15,775 nt of DNA from Rhodoferax sp. (GTDB taxonomy: Bacteria > Pseudomonadota > Gammaproteobacteria > Burkholderiales > Burkholderiaceae_C), in contig JAQTSL010000044.1 in NCBI GenBank assembly GCA_028711355.1, forward strand, positions 1 through 15,775, in the 5' to 3' direction. How positions within the stretch are numbered: position 1 is the first letter of the stretch; each line of letters opens with the position of its first letter. The notes beneath the pieces were generated by a model. It had not been told where the DNA came from and did not search any database. It worked only from the letters and a program-made list of their open reading frames with translations. Shown here one piece after another: positions 1 through 6,007 of the stretch. A program made the translations under genes and the position numbers.

Positions 1-82
1 TGCCCGGGCGCAGGTAGTGCTGAAGGTCGTCGGACTGGACCGGGTCGTCAGTGGAGGGGATGTCGGGCTGGATGGGGATCAT
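1..82 (-). CDS. hemW: HemW, radical SAM heme chaperone-like protein, N-terminal fragment
   Basis: Only the first 27 codons are inside the window, read leftwards from ATG at 82. They give MIPIQPD, an acidic stretch, then DDLQHYLRPG, which matches my recollection of the poorly conserved lead-in of Burkholderiales HemW proteins, just before the strand leading to the radical SAM CxxxCxxC motif. HemW is related to oxygen-independent coproporphyrinogen III oxidase but acts as a heme-binding chaperone. It commonly sits immediately downstream of rdgB, as it would here on the same strand, though with an unusually long gap. The diagnostic cysteines lie outside the window, so the call rests on context plus a short peptide. 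An in-frame ATG at 133 could extend it by 17 residues; it has a GGAA eight bases upstream, while the ATG at 82 has no clear ribosome binding site. Confidence 0.6.
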   Translation of the reverse strand, partial: MIPIQPDIPSTDDPVQSDDLQHYLRPG

Positions 83-266
83 GGCTTGGGTGGCAGGGGT
101 CAAGGGGAGATCAATGGGTTGGTGCGCCAGCATAGTGCAGATTCCAGCAAATACAGCCACCCATTCCAATCCAAACACCGCTGGTCCTTCCGGTTGAAAT
201 CCTGCCACCGGTGTCAGTGCAATGTAGGCTACCGTCACTTTGGACTGAAGGCGACAGTTTTCACAA

Positions 267-447
267 TAAACCGAGAAAATCCATTAGGGCACAGATGGAT
301 GGCGAGGCGAGTTGCGAGGCAGTTTGGGCGGGCGTGAGGCGTTCATAGCTCAGCTATGAACAACGAATGACGGTCCAAAATGACCGCAAATCGGCCGCCA
401 GTCGCTGTGCAGGGTCGAAGACCCGCCTAATGGATTTTCTCGGTTTA
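267..447. repeat. 181-bp element with 22-bp perfect terminal inverted repeats (MITE-like)
   Basis: The left arm at 267-288 begins TAAACCGAGAAAATCC and its exact reverse complement occupies 426-447, with no mismatch over 22 bp. The 137-bp core has no gene. It contains a 21-bp near-continuous palindrome (341-361) and a small GGGTC/GACCC hairpin close to the right arm. Both outer ends carry TA, which would fit a TA target duplication of the kind left by IS630/Tc1-type transposases, but because TA is part of the palindrome this cannot be told apart from the repeat itself. No transposase is present, so if mobile it would be non-autonomous. Confidence 0.6.
341..361. repeat. 21-bp palindrome inside the 181-bp element
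   Basis: GTTCATAGCT, one central C, then AGCTATGAAC: two perfect 10-bp arms around a single base. It is too tight to form a normal RNA hairpin loop without opening the inner pairs. It could be a dimeric protein-binding site or a cruciform-prone core. Confidence 0.7.
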
Positions 448-572
448 AATGGATTTGGTGACTGTATTCGCTGAAATATGCACATAGGCAGTCCAAATAC
501 CGAACATCAAAAAAAGCGTTGACCAGAACAACTTTATTGTTGATTCAAAAATTTGACGCCTTCAAACATCCA

Positions 573-649
573 GCGGGGCAGGTCCTTTGGGCAGTTGACG
601 ATTTCTGGTACTCCAGCATGAGGCAGACCGCCCAAAGGGCCTGCCCCGC
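573..649. repeat. Long hairpin with 20-bp arms downstream of rdgB
   Basis: The left arm 573-592 and right arm 630-649 are reverse complements with one mismatch (A versus G at the tenth arm position). The arms are GC-rich, starting GCGGGGCAGG and ending CCTGCCCCGC, and enclose a 37-base loop that itself contains a CTGG-TACT-CCAG mini-stem. It begins 88 bp past the rdgB stop. There is no T tract after it on either strand, so it is not a standard intrinsic terminator, but an rdgB read-through transcript would fold here. Confidence 0.7.
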
Positions 650-737
650 GGGTGGTACATCAAACACCGGGCAAAACGGATCACTCGTTGCGTCTGTCCC
701 CAAGAACGTCCAAGCACGGCCCAACCCGCCAGAACGC

Positions 738-1337
738 TCACACCCACCGCTGGCGCATCAGCGTCACCATCGCCGCAGCCGCCCGCCCCCGGTGGCTGTT
801 GGCGTTTTTGACCTCGATCGGCAGTTCGGCAAAGGTCTTGCCATATTCCGGGATGAACATCACCGGGTCAAAGCCAAAACCGTTGCTGCCACGACGCTCG
901 CGGGTGATTTCACCCACCACCCGGCCCACCGCCACCAACGGCTCGGGGTCATCGGCATGGCGCAGCGCCACCAGCGTACTGACCATGGCCGCGCGGCGGT
1001 TGGAGATGCCTGCCATCTGCTCCAGCAAAGCGCTGACGTTGTTGTCGTCGCTCTTGGGGTAGCCATACTGCATGGCATAAAACGCGGTCTGAACGCCGGG
1101 CAGGCCGCCAAACGCATCGACACATAACCCGGCGTCGTCGGCCACCGCAGGCAGGCCGCTGGCGCGCGCGGCGTGGCGCGCTTTGGCCAGCGCGTTTTCA
1201 ATAAAGGTATGAAACGGCTCGGGGGCTTCAGGAATGCCCAGACTGCCCTGCGTCACCAGCTCATAGCCCAGTGGGGCAAACATGCTGTGCAGCTCGTTAA
1301 GCTTGCCGGGGTTGTTGGAGGCCAAAACAATCTTCAT
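738..1337 (-). CDS. rdgB: RdgB/HAM1 non-canonical purine NTP pyrophosphatase
   Basis: This 199-residue protein hydrolyses dITP, XTP and ITP to monophosphates plus pyrophosphate, keeping deaminated purines out of DNA and RNA in the cytosol. The start MKIVLASNNPGKLNEL is the classic Ham1 N-terminus with the SxNxxK nucleotide-binding motif. E47-N48 in the FIENALAKA segment and D67-D68 in VADDAGL supply the metal-binding and catalytic acids. The GFGFDPVM motif and the C-terminal SHRG substrate-contact segment are present. Length is normal for the family. It follows rph by 41 bp on the same strand and is probably co-transcribed with it. No clear ribosome binding site is visible before the ATG, but the N-terminus fits the family exactly. 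Confidence 0.95.
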   Translation of the reverse strand: MKIVLASNNPGKLNELHSMFAPLGYELVTQGSLGIPEAPEPFHTFIENALAKARHAARASGLPAVADDAGLCVDAFGGLPGVQTAFYAMQYGYPKSDDNNVSALLEQMAGISNRRAAMVSTLVALRHADDPEPLVAVGRVVGEITRERRGSNGFGFDPVMFIPEYGKTFAELPIEVKNANSHRGRAAAAMVTLMRQRWV

Positions 1338-1378
1338 AAGAAATAAGGCTCTAGCCCTTCATATATATGCGTCAACAG

Positions 1379-2110
1379 CTACTTTTTAGAGAGCGATTCT
1401 TGTTGTAAAACAATCAGCTCACAGATGCCCTTGTCGGCCAGCGCCAACAGCGTGTCGAGCTCGGCGCGGGTAAAGGCGGCGCCCTCTGCCGTGCCCTGTA
1501 GTTCAACAAAGTGGCCAGCGCCGGTCATCACCACGTTCATGTCGGTGTCGCAGGCGGCGTCTTCGACGTATTCCAGGTCCAGCAGCGCGGTGCCGTTGAC
1601 AATGCCGACCGAAATGGCGGCCACCTGGTCAAGCATCGGCGATGCGGCGATCTTGCCTTGCGCCAGCAACCAGTTGACTGCGTCCTGCGCCGCCACAAAC
1701 GCACCAGTGATGGCCGCAGTGCGGGTGCCGCCATCGGCCTGAAGCACGTCGCAGTCCAGGTGGATGGTGTGTTCGCCCAGGGCTTTCAGGTCAAACACAC
1801 TGCGCAAACTGCGGCCAATCAGGCGCTGGATTTCTTGTGTGCGGCCCGACTGCTTGCCGCGCGCGGCTTCGCGCTCACCACGGGTGTGGGTAGCGCGCGG
1901 CAACATGCCGTATTCGGCGGTGACCCAGCCCTCGCCGCTGCCTTTTTTGTGCGGTGGCACTTTGTCCAGCACCGAGGCGTTGCATAACACCTTGGTGTTG
2001 CCAAATTCGATCAACACCGAGCCTTCGGCGTGCACGGTGTAGCCGCGAGTGATGCGCACCGGGCGCATCGCGTCGGCGGCGCGATCGCTACTGCGACGGA
2101 AGTCTGTCAT
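1379..2110 (-). CDS. rph: Ribonuclease PH
   Basis: A 243-residue phosphorolytic 3'-to-5' exoribonuclease that trims the 3' ends of tRNA precursors and helps degrade structured RNA, working as a hexameric ring. The sequence opens with R-R-S-S-D-R and RPVRITRGY as in the family. GWVTAEYGMLPRATHTR (about 61-77), the GRTQEIQRLIGRSLR segment (about 89-103) and DCDVLQADGGTRTAAITG (about 119-136) are the phosphate- and RNA-binding regions. DTDMNVVMTG near 189 carries the metal-binding aspartates. The reading frame is full length with no truncation (some E. coli K-12 strains carry a frameshifted rph). It lies between the PP2C phosphatase gene (23 bp upstream) and rdgB. In enterobacteria rph and yicC are divergent neighbours; here a kinase-phosphatase pair sits between them. 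Confidence 0.96.
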   Translation of the reverse strand: MTDFRRSSDRAADAMRPVRITRGYTVHAEGSVLIEFGNTKVLCNASVLDKVPPHKKGSGEGWVTAEYGMLPRATHTRGEREAARGKQSGRTQEIQRLIGRSLRSVFDLKALGEHTIHLDCDVLQADGGTRTAAITGAFVAAQDAVNWLLAQGKIAASPMLDQVAAISVGIVNGTALLDLEYVEDAACDTDMNVVMTGAGHFVELQGTAEGAAFTRAELDTLLALADKGICELIVLQQESLSKK

Positions 2111-2133
2111 GTCGTTCCTTTGCGATGAAAGAA

Positions 2134-3054
2134 TCAGGAGGCTTTTTTGCCCGAGCGTCGAATCGCGTCGTTAATCTCGGCAATCGATCGTTCGATCGCT
2201 GCGTCGTCAAGCTCCAGTGCCTCAGCCTGGGCGTCAGCCCAGCCAATTTGCACGGTTGACGCAAAAAACTCTTCATTGACGTCTTCGGTAGTAGCCACAG
2301 CGCGCGTCGGCTGAACCACGTCGGGCGTTTCCCAGGTCAATGCCAGACAAGTAACGTTGTCCGAAGCGCTGCCACTGGCGCGCAAAGCTTGTTCAACCAA
2401 ATCTGGCACGGCCACCGCAACCGGATTAACCGTCAGTTCCCGCACGATATCGGCCTGCGCTACGGCTGACCACAGGCCGTCAGAACACAACATGACACGA
2501 TCGCCCTGAAGCAAACGGAGCGGGCCGCTGACCGAAAAAATCGGTCTGGCGGGCGAGCCAAGGCAGGTAAATAAAACATTGCGGTTAACCGTCACTGGCT
2601 TGCCGTCTTCAGTTGCTTTGTGACGCTGCTGTTCCAGCATGGAATGGTCACGGGTGCGCGTCATCAACTGGCCCTGCCGCACCACATACAGACGTGAGTC
2701 ACCGCAGTGCGTCCAGCTCAGCATGCCGTCCTGCACCACCGCCAGCACCAGTGTGGTGCGCGGTGAATCGGCCATGCCCCGGTCGATGCCGTAGTACAAA
2801 ATCTTGTGCTGTGCTGCCAACACCGCGTCGGACAAAAAAGTGGCGACATCTGGCAGCGTGGGTCGGGCTTCTTGCTGAAACTGTGCTGCGACACTTTCCA
2901 GCGCCAACTGCGCGGCCACTTCACCCTGAGGGTGCCCGCCCATCCCATCGGCCAGCACAAACACCGCAGCAGCGCTGGTGTAACAGTACCCCATGCGGTC
3001 TTCGTTGATTTTTCTCCCACCCTTGCGGCTGATCTGGAATACCGAAAATTTCAT
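2134..3054 (-). CDS. PP2C-family serine/threonine protein phosphatase
   Basis: A 306-residue metal-dependent Ser/Thr phosphatase, predicted soluble. From the ATG at 3054 the PP2C signatures run in order: N17-E18-D19, the metal site DGMGGH at 36-41, GDSR at 118-121, SDGLW at 191-195 and SDN at 231-233. These supply the aspartates of the binuclear metal centre. A roughly 55-residue acidic tail after 250 is outside the core and unassigned. An in-frame ATG at 3084 would overlap the upstream kinase gene by 29 bp; I prefer 3054 because AGGA lies six bases upstream and MKFSVFQ is the natural PP2C first strand. The kinase stop is one base before this start, implying translational coupling, so the two are likely opposing partners. 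The shape resembles stand-alone PppA/Stp-like phosphatases; no T6SS genes are nearby. Confidence 0.92.
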   Translation of the reverse strand: MKFSVFQISRKGGRKINEDRMGYCYTSAAAVFVLADGMGGHPQGEVAAQLALESVAAQFQQEARPTLPDVATFLSDAVLAAQHKILYYGIDRGMADSPRTTLVLAVVQDGMLSWTHCGDSRLYVVRQGQLMTRTRDHSMLEQQRHKATEDGKPVTVNRNVLFTCLGSPARPIFSVSGPLRLLQGDRVMLCSDGLWSAVAQADIVRELTVNPVAVAVPDLVEQALRASGSASDNVTCLALTWETPDVVQPTRAVATTEDVNEEFFASTVQIGWADAQAEALELDDAAIERSIAEINDAIRRSGKKAS

Positions 3055-3055
3055 G

Positions 3056-4057
3056 CTATGTCCTGCTGGATGCGGTCGTCTCAAGCACGGTCTTGCTGTT
3101 GTCAGTCACCAGATTGCCAATTTGCATACGAACCTTTTCGGCCATCCCCGAACGCGTGTAACGACGTTCGCCAGGGTTGTTGAGCTCTTTTTGCAACGCA
3201 AATACCGACTGCGGACGCGCCAGCGGGTCGATTGCCATGCACCACTGGACAACTTCAATCAGGTTGTCCGAATAAACGCCCTGCAAGCGCTTGAACGACT
3301 GCGCCATGGAGTCTTGCGACGTGCGCTGAAGCGCCTCGCTGGGCGGATGACCGTGCATACAGGCAAACATGCACGCACCAATGGCGTAGATGTCAGTCCA
3401 CGGCCCCATACTGCTGTCGCGACGGTACATCTCGGGTGCTGCAAAACCCGGGGTGTACATCGGCCGGATGAAGTTGCCTTCTTTGCTGAGCACCTCGCGC
3501 GCCGCGCCAAAATCGATCAGCACCGCCTTGTCGTCATTGGTGATAAAAATATTGGCCGGCTTGATGTCCAGGTGCAACATCTTGTGCTGATGCACGATGC
3601 GCAGTCCGCGCAGAACCTCTTCGAACAGTGATCGAATGGTCGATTCGCGGAACACTTTGGGTTGCTTGAGGTCGCGCGCCAGCACAATGTAGTCTTGCAG
3701 GCTGGCGCCTTCGAGGTAATTCATGACCATGTAAACCGTTTCGTTTTCACGAAAGAAGTTCATCACGCGGACCACCGCTGGGTGCGAAATTTGCGCTAAC
3801 GAGCGGCCCTCTTCAAAAAAGCTTTTCAGACCCAAACGGTACAACGACAACTTGTCTGGCTCAACCTGTGGTGCCAGCACTCCTGGCTCGCGGCGGGTCA
3901 GCGTGGCCGGCAGATATTCCTTGATGGCGACCTGCGCGCCGTCGGCACCACTGGCCTGATAGACCACGCCGAAACCACCCGCAGCGACCCGGCGCACGAT
4001 CCGGTAGCCACCAATCATGGTGCCCGGCGGAAGTGGCGACGGTTTAACCTTTGACAT
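3056..4057 (-). CDS. Serine/threonine protein kinase (Hanks type, cytosolic)
   Basis: A 333-residue protein kinase with a single catalytic domain. The glycine-rich loop is AAGGFGVVY (about 25-33), the ATP-anchoring lysine is K46 in VAIKEYLP, and E83 in FEEGRSL is the probable helix C glutamate. The catalytic loop reads H162-L163-D164 followed by IKPAN, DFG is at 182-184, APE is at 207-209 and a conserved arginine is near 281. The usual HRD arginine is leucine, making this a non-RD kinase that may not need activation-loop phosphorylation. About 35 residues follow the kinase core. I see no transmembrane helix and no PASTA or other sensor domain, so the input signal is unknown. It is the first gene of the minus-strand cluster and is almost fused to its phosphatase. 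Substrates cannot be inferred from sequence. Confidence 0.93.
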   Translation of the reverse strand: MSKVKPSPLPPGTMIGGYRIVRRVAAGGFGVVYQASGADGAQVAIKEYLPATLTRREPGVLAPQVEPDKLSLYRLGLKSFFEEGRSLAQISHPAVVRVMNFFRENETVYMVMNYLEGASLQDYIVLARDLKQPKVFRESTIRSLFEEVLRGLRIVHQHKMLHLDIKPANIFITNDDKAVLIDFGAAREVLSKEGNFIRPMYTPGFAAPEMYRRDSSMGPWTDIYAIGACMFACMHGHPPSEALQRTSQDSMAQSFKRLQGVYSDNLIEVVQWCMAIDPLARPQSVFALQKELNNPGERRYTRSGMAEKVRMQIGNLVTDNSKTVLETTASSRT

Positions 4058-4133
4058 AATTTCGATCTGCGCTAAGGCTCGGGCAACACAAACGGGTTAT
4101 TCTCAGGCGCAACTTATTGAAGTGAAACCCTTT
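4058..4133. promoter_or_regulatory. Divergent intergenic region between kinase and yicC, candidate yicC promoter
   Basis: The 76 bp between two outward-pointing start codons must hold promoters or a shared control region. For the yicC direction there is a TTGACA at 4051-4056, overlapping the kinase start codon, followed after 16 bp by a poor -10 candidate, TAAGGC, at 4073-4078. I found no convincing pair for the kinase direction. The -10 match is weak, so the assignment is tentative. Confidence 0.3.
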
Positions 4134-5051
4134 ATGGCAGTTTACAGCATGACTGGCTATGCCAGTGTTCAAAGCAAGACCCCGTGCCCTACCGGTGACG
4201 GCCCGACGCCAGCAGCTCCAACCAAGCGCCTTGGCCTGGAGTTACGCTCGGTCAACAGCCGTTTTCTGGACATCGCCTTTCGCCTGCCCGACGAATTGCG
4301 CGCCAGCGAACCGGCGCTGCGCGAAAAGCTGGCAGCCAAGCTCAAACGCGGCAAGATCGAACTACGCGCAGCGTTGGAGTCGGGCGACCAAGACCCAATT
4401 TGCGAACCTTCTACCCGTCTGCTACAGCGGCTCAACGCGATTCAGGACAACGTCAAGGCCTGGCTGCCCAACGCGGCGCCGCTGAGCGTGGCCGACGTCA
4501 TCGGCCTAAGCAGCGGGCCGGCCGCCGGTGGCGACAACTTGCCCAAAGAGGTGCTCGGCTTGGCCGACCAGGCACTCAAGGCGCTGCTGGCGGCGCGCGA
4601 GCGTGAGGGCGCCCGGCTGGCGGCGATGTTGCTGGCGCACCTTGGTCAGTTGCGTGCGCTGGTCGAACAGGCCGAGCCGTTGATCCCGCAATTGGTCGCG
4701 CAGCAACGTCAGCGCTTTCTGGACCGCTGGAACGAGGCGATGCAGGCCGGCGACGGCAGCGTCAGCACCGACCTGGCGCACGAGCGCGCCCTGACCGAAG
4801 CCACCGCGTTTGCCATCCGCATCGACGTGGCCGAAGAGCTGACCCGGCTGCGTTCGCACCTGGAAGAAATTGAGCGACTGATCAGGCAGGGCGGCGACAT
4901 CGGCAAGCGGCTCGACTTTCTGATCCAGGAGCTGCACCGTGAGGCCAACACGCTGGGCGCCAAGTCGGCGGCACTTGAGCTGACGCACATCTCGGTTGAC
5001 ATGAAAGTGCTGATCGAACAAATGCGCGAACAAGTTCAAAATATCGAGTGA
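4134..5051 (+). CDS. yicC: YicC-family endoribonuclease (UPF0701)
   Basis: A 305-residue protein. The family was long uncharacterised; E. coli YicC has been reported to be an endoribonuclease. I start it at ATG 4134, giving MAVYSMTGYA, the near-invariant YicC opening; the frame is open 39 codons further upstream, but that part overlaps the kinase gene and looks random. After MTGYA there is a proline-rich insertion of about 15 residues before LGLELRSVNSRFLD, the usual YicC_N core. The C-terminal domain (DUF1732 type) contains EELTRLRSHLEEIERLI and GKRLDFLIQELHREANTLGA, followed by a helical tail, all highly conserved. The stop is three bases before the gmk ATG. Pairing with gmk is common in bacteria. 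Confidence 0.93.
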   Translation: MAVYSMTGYASVQSKTPCPTGDGPTPAAPTKRLGLELRSVNSRFLDIAFRLPDELRASEPALREKLAAKLKRGKIELRAALESGDQDPICEPSTRLLQRLNAIQDNVKAWLPNAAPLSVADVIGLSSGPAAGGDNLPKEVLGLADQALKALLAAREREGARLAAMLLAHLGQLRALVEQAEPLIPQLVAQQRQRFLDRWNEAMQAGDGSVSTDLAHERALTEATAFAIRIDVAEELTRLRSHLEEIERLIRQGGDIGKRLDFLIQELHREANTLGAKSAALELTHISVDMKVLIEQMREQVQNIE

Positions 5052-5053
5052 AC

Positions 5054-5680
5054 ATGGCAACCGACTACCCCGGTAACTTGTTCGTGGTGGCCGCGCCCAG
5101 CGGCGCTGGCAAATCCAGCCTGGTCAAAGCGTTGATGGAACTCGACGCGCAGGTGCAGCCATCGGTGTCACACACCACGCGCGCGCCGCGTGGCCAGGAA
5201 CGGCACGGTCGCGAATACTTCTTTGTCTCGGACGGCGAATTTGACGCGATGGTTCAGGCCAACGCTTTTGTGGAGTGGGCCAACGTGCACAACCATCGCT
5301 ATGGCACCTCCAAAAAAGCGATCGAAGAGCGCATGACGCAGGGTGCCGATGTCATTCTTGAGATCGACTACCAGGGTGCGCTGCAGATCAAGAAACTTTT
5401 TACCAACGCCGTCACCCTGTTCATTCTGCCGCCAAGTTGGGAAGAATTACGCTCACGACTGGAGCGCCGCGGCGAAGACAGCGCCGCCGTGATCGAGGTC
5501 CGGCTGGAAAACGCCGCGCGCGAGATGGCCCACGTCGATCAGTTTGACTTCGTTATAATCAATTCATCGTTCGACCGGGCGCTGTTTGACATCAAGTCAA
5601 TCGTCCATTCGCAGCGCCTCAAATACCTTTCGCAACGCCGCGCAAGGGCTGACACGTTCAAGGCGCTACATATTGCATAG
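5054..5680 (+). CDS. gmk: Guanylate kinase
   Basis: A 208-residue enzyme that phosphorylates GMP to GDP with ATP, feeding GTP and hence (p)ppGpp synthesis. The N-terminus GNLFVVAAPSGAGKSSLVKA holds the P-loop (about 14-21). SHTTRAPRGQERHGREYFFV is the GMP-binding segment, and the lid region with RLERRGEDS is present. The start is placed at ATG 5054 because MATDYPGNLFVV fits the family. A GTG at 5048 overlapping the yicC stop would add only two residues and cannot be excluded. Near-contiguity with yicC and a 26-bp gap to rpoZ suggest a yicC-gmk-rpoZ operon ending at the terminator after rpoZ. Confidence 0.96.
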   Translation: MATDYPGNLFVVAAPSGAGKSSLVKALMELDAQVQPSVSHTTRAPRGQERHGREYFFVSDGEFDAMVQANAFVEWANVHNHRYGTSKKAIEERMTQGADVILEIDYQGALQIKKLFTNAVTLFILPPSWEELRSRLERRGEDSAAVIEVRLENAAREMAHVDQFDFVIINSSFDRALFDIKSIVHSQRLKYLSQRRARADTFKALHIA

Positions 5681-5706
5681 TGCATCGCTCTCGTTTTGGA
5701 GATTTC

Positions 5707-5910
5707 ATGGCCCGTATTACTGTTGAAGACTGCCTGGTGCAGATTCCGAATCGTTTTCAGTTGGTGCTGGCGGCGTCCTACCGCGCACGTATGCTCAGCC
5801 ACGGCCATACACCCAAGGTGGAAAGCAAAAACAAGCCCGGCGTGACCGCGCTGCGTGAGATCGCGGCCGGCAAGATCGGCATCGAAATGCTTAAAAAAGT
5901 CCCAATCTGA
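5707..5910 (+). CDS. rpoZ: RNA polymerase omega subunit
   Basis: A 67-residue protein that helps fold and retain the beta-prime subunit and contributes to the ppGpp site of RNA polymerase. MARITVEDCLVQIPNRFQLV followed by an AASYRAR helix and KPGVTALREIAAGKIG is the textbook omega sequence, and the length is typical. The ATG at 5707 is preceded by GGAG with a five-base spacer, a good ribosome binding site. A GTG at 5680 in the same frame would add nine non-family residues and is rejected. The linkage gmk-rpoZ-spoT is conserved across proteobacteria and joins a ppGpp effector subunit to the ppGpp enzyme. Confidence 0.96.
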   Translation: MARITVEDCLVQIPNRFQLVLAASYRARMLSHGHTPKVESKNKPGVTALREIAAGKIGIEMLKKVPI

Positions 5911-5938
5911 TCGCGTCAGCTCACTCGACTCGGGCACC

Positions 5939-5962
5939 AGCACCGCAACGCGGTGCTTTTTT
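5939..5962 (+). terminator. Rho-independent terminator after rpoZ
   Basis: A perfect 8-bp stem AGCACCGC / GCGGTGCT with an AAC loop runs directly into six Ts at 5957-5962. It begins 29 bp past the rpoZ stop and ends 45 bp before the spoT start. This is the clearest intrinsic terminator in the window. It implies that spoT needs its own promoter or depends on read-through. Confidence 0.88.
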
Positions 5963-6007
5963 ATGGGCAACCGCCCGATCGTGCTGCGGTGGCGCTATAT
6001 TCATGGC

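Larger units (their letters stand above)
83..737. other. Long non-coding gap between hemW and rdgB
   Basis: About 650 bp lie between rdgB and hemW, genes that are usually close together. I find no ORF here that looks like a conserved protein. The stretch holds a 181-bp element bounded by 22-bp perfect inverted repeats (267-447) and a 20-bp-arm hairpin (573-649). On the minus strand the frame leading into hemW stays open from a TAA near 284 to the hemW start, but it reads through one arm of the repeat. The picture is of repeat insertions expanding an intergenic region. Any promoter for hemW must lie here or upstream of rdgB. Confidence 0.6.

Noticed and set aside
17..337. 106-codon plus-strand frame at the left edge
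   Set aside because: It is antisense to the hemW start and runs through the inverted-repeat element; composition looks random.
550..715. Minus-strand short frame through the long hairpin, including a peptide with repeated AQ/TCPAG-like segments
   Set aside because: The apparent internal symmetry comes from the DNA hairpin itself; there is no start with a ribosome binding site and no recognisable domain.
519..1127. 202-codon plus-strand frame over the rdgB 3' half
   Set aside because: It is antisense to rdgB for most of its length, begins inside the non-coding gap and crosses the long hairpin; the translation has no protein-like motifs.
2674..4057. Kinase-phosphatase pair as part of a type VI secretion (PpkA/PppA) locus
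   Set aside because: No T6SS structural gene is present on either side; the neighbours are RNA-processing and nucleotide genes, and the kinase lacks the transmembrane and periplasmic parts of PpkA.
5554..5559. TATAAT within the 3' end of gmk as an rpoZ promoter
   Set aside because: There is no acceptable -35 hexamer at 16-18 bp, and the bases are fully explained by gmk codons.
5855..6007. N-terminal extension of spoT
   Set aside because: It would overlap rpoZ in another frame and include the terminator hairpin; the peptide has no resemblance to the SpoT N-terminus.
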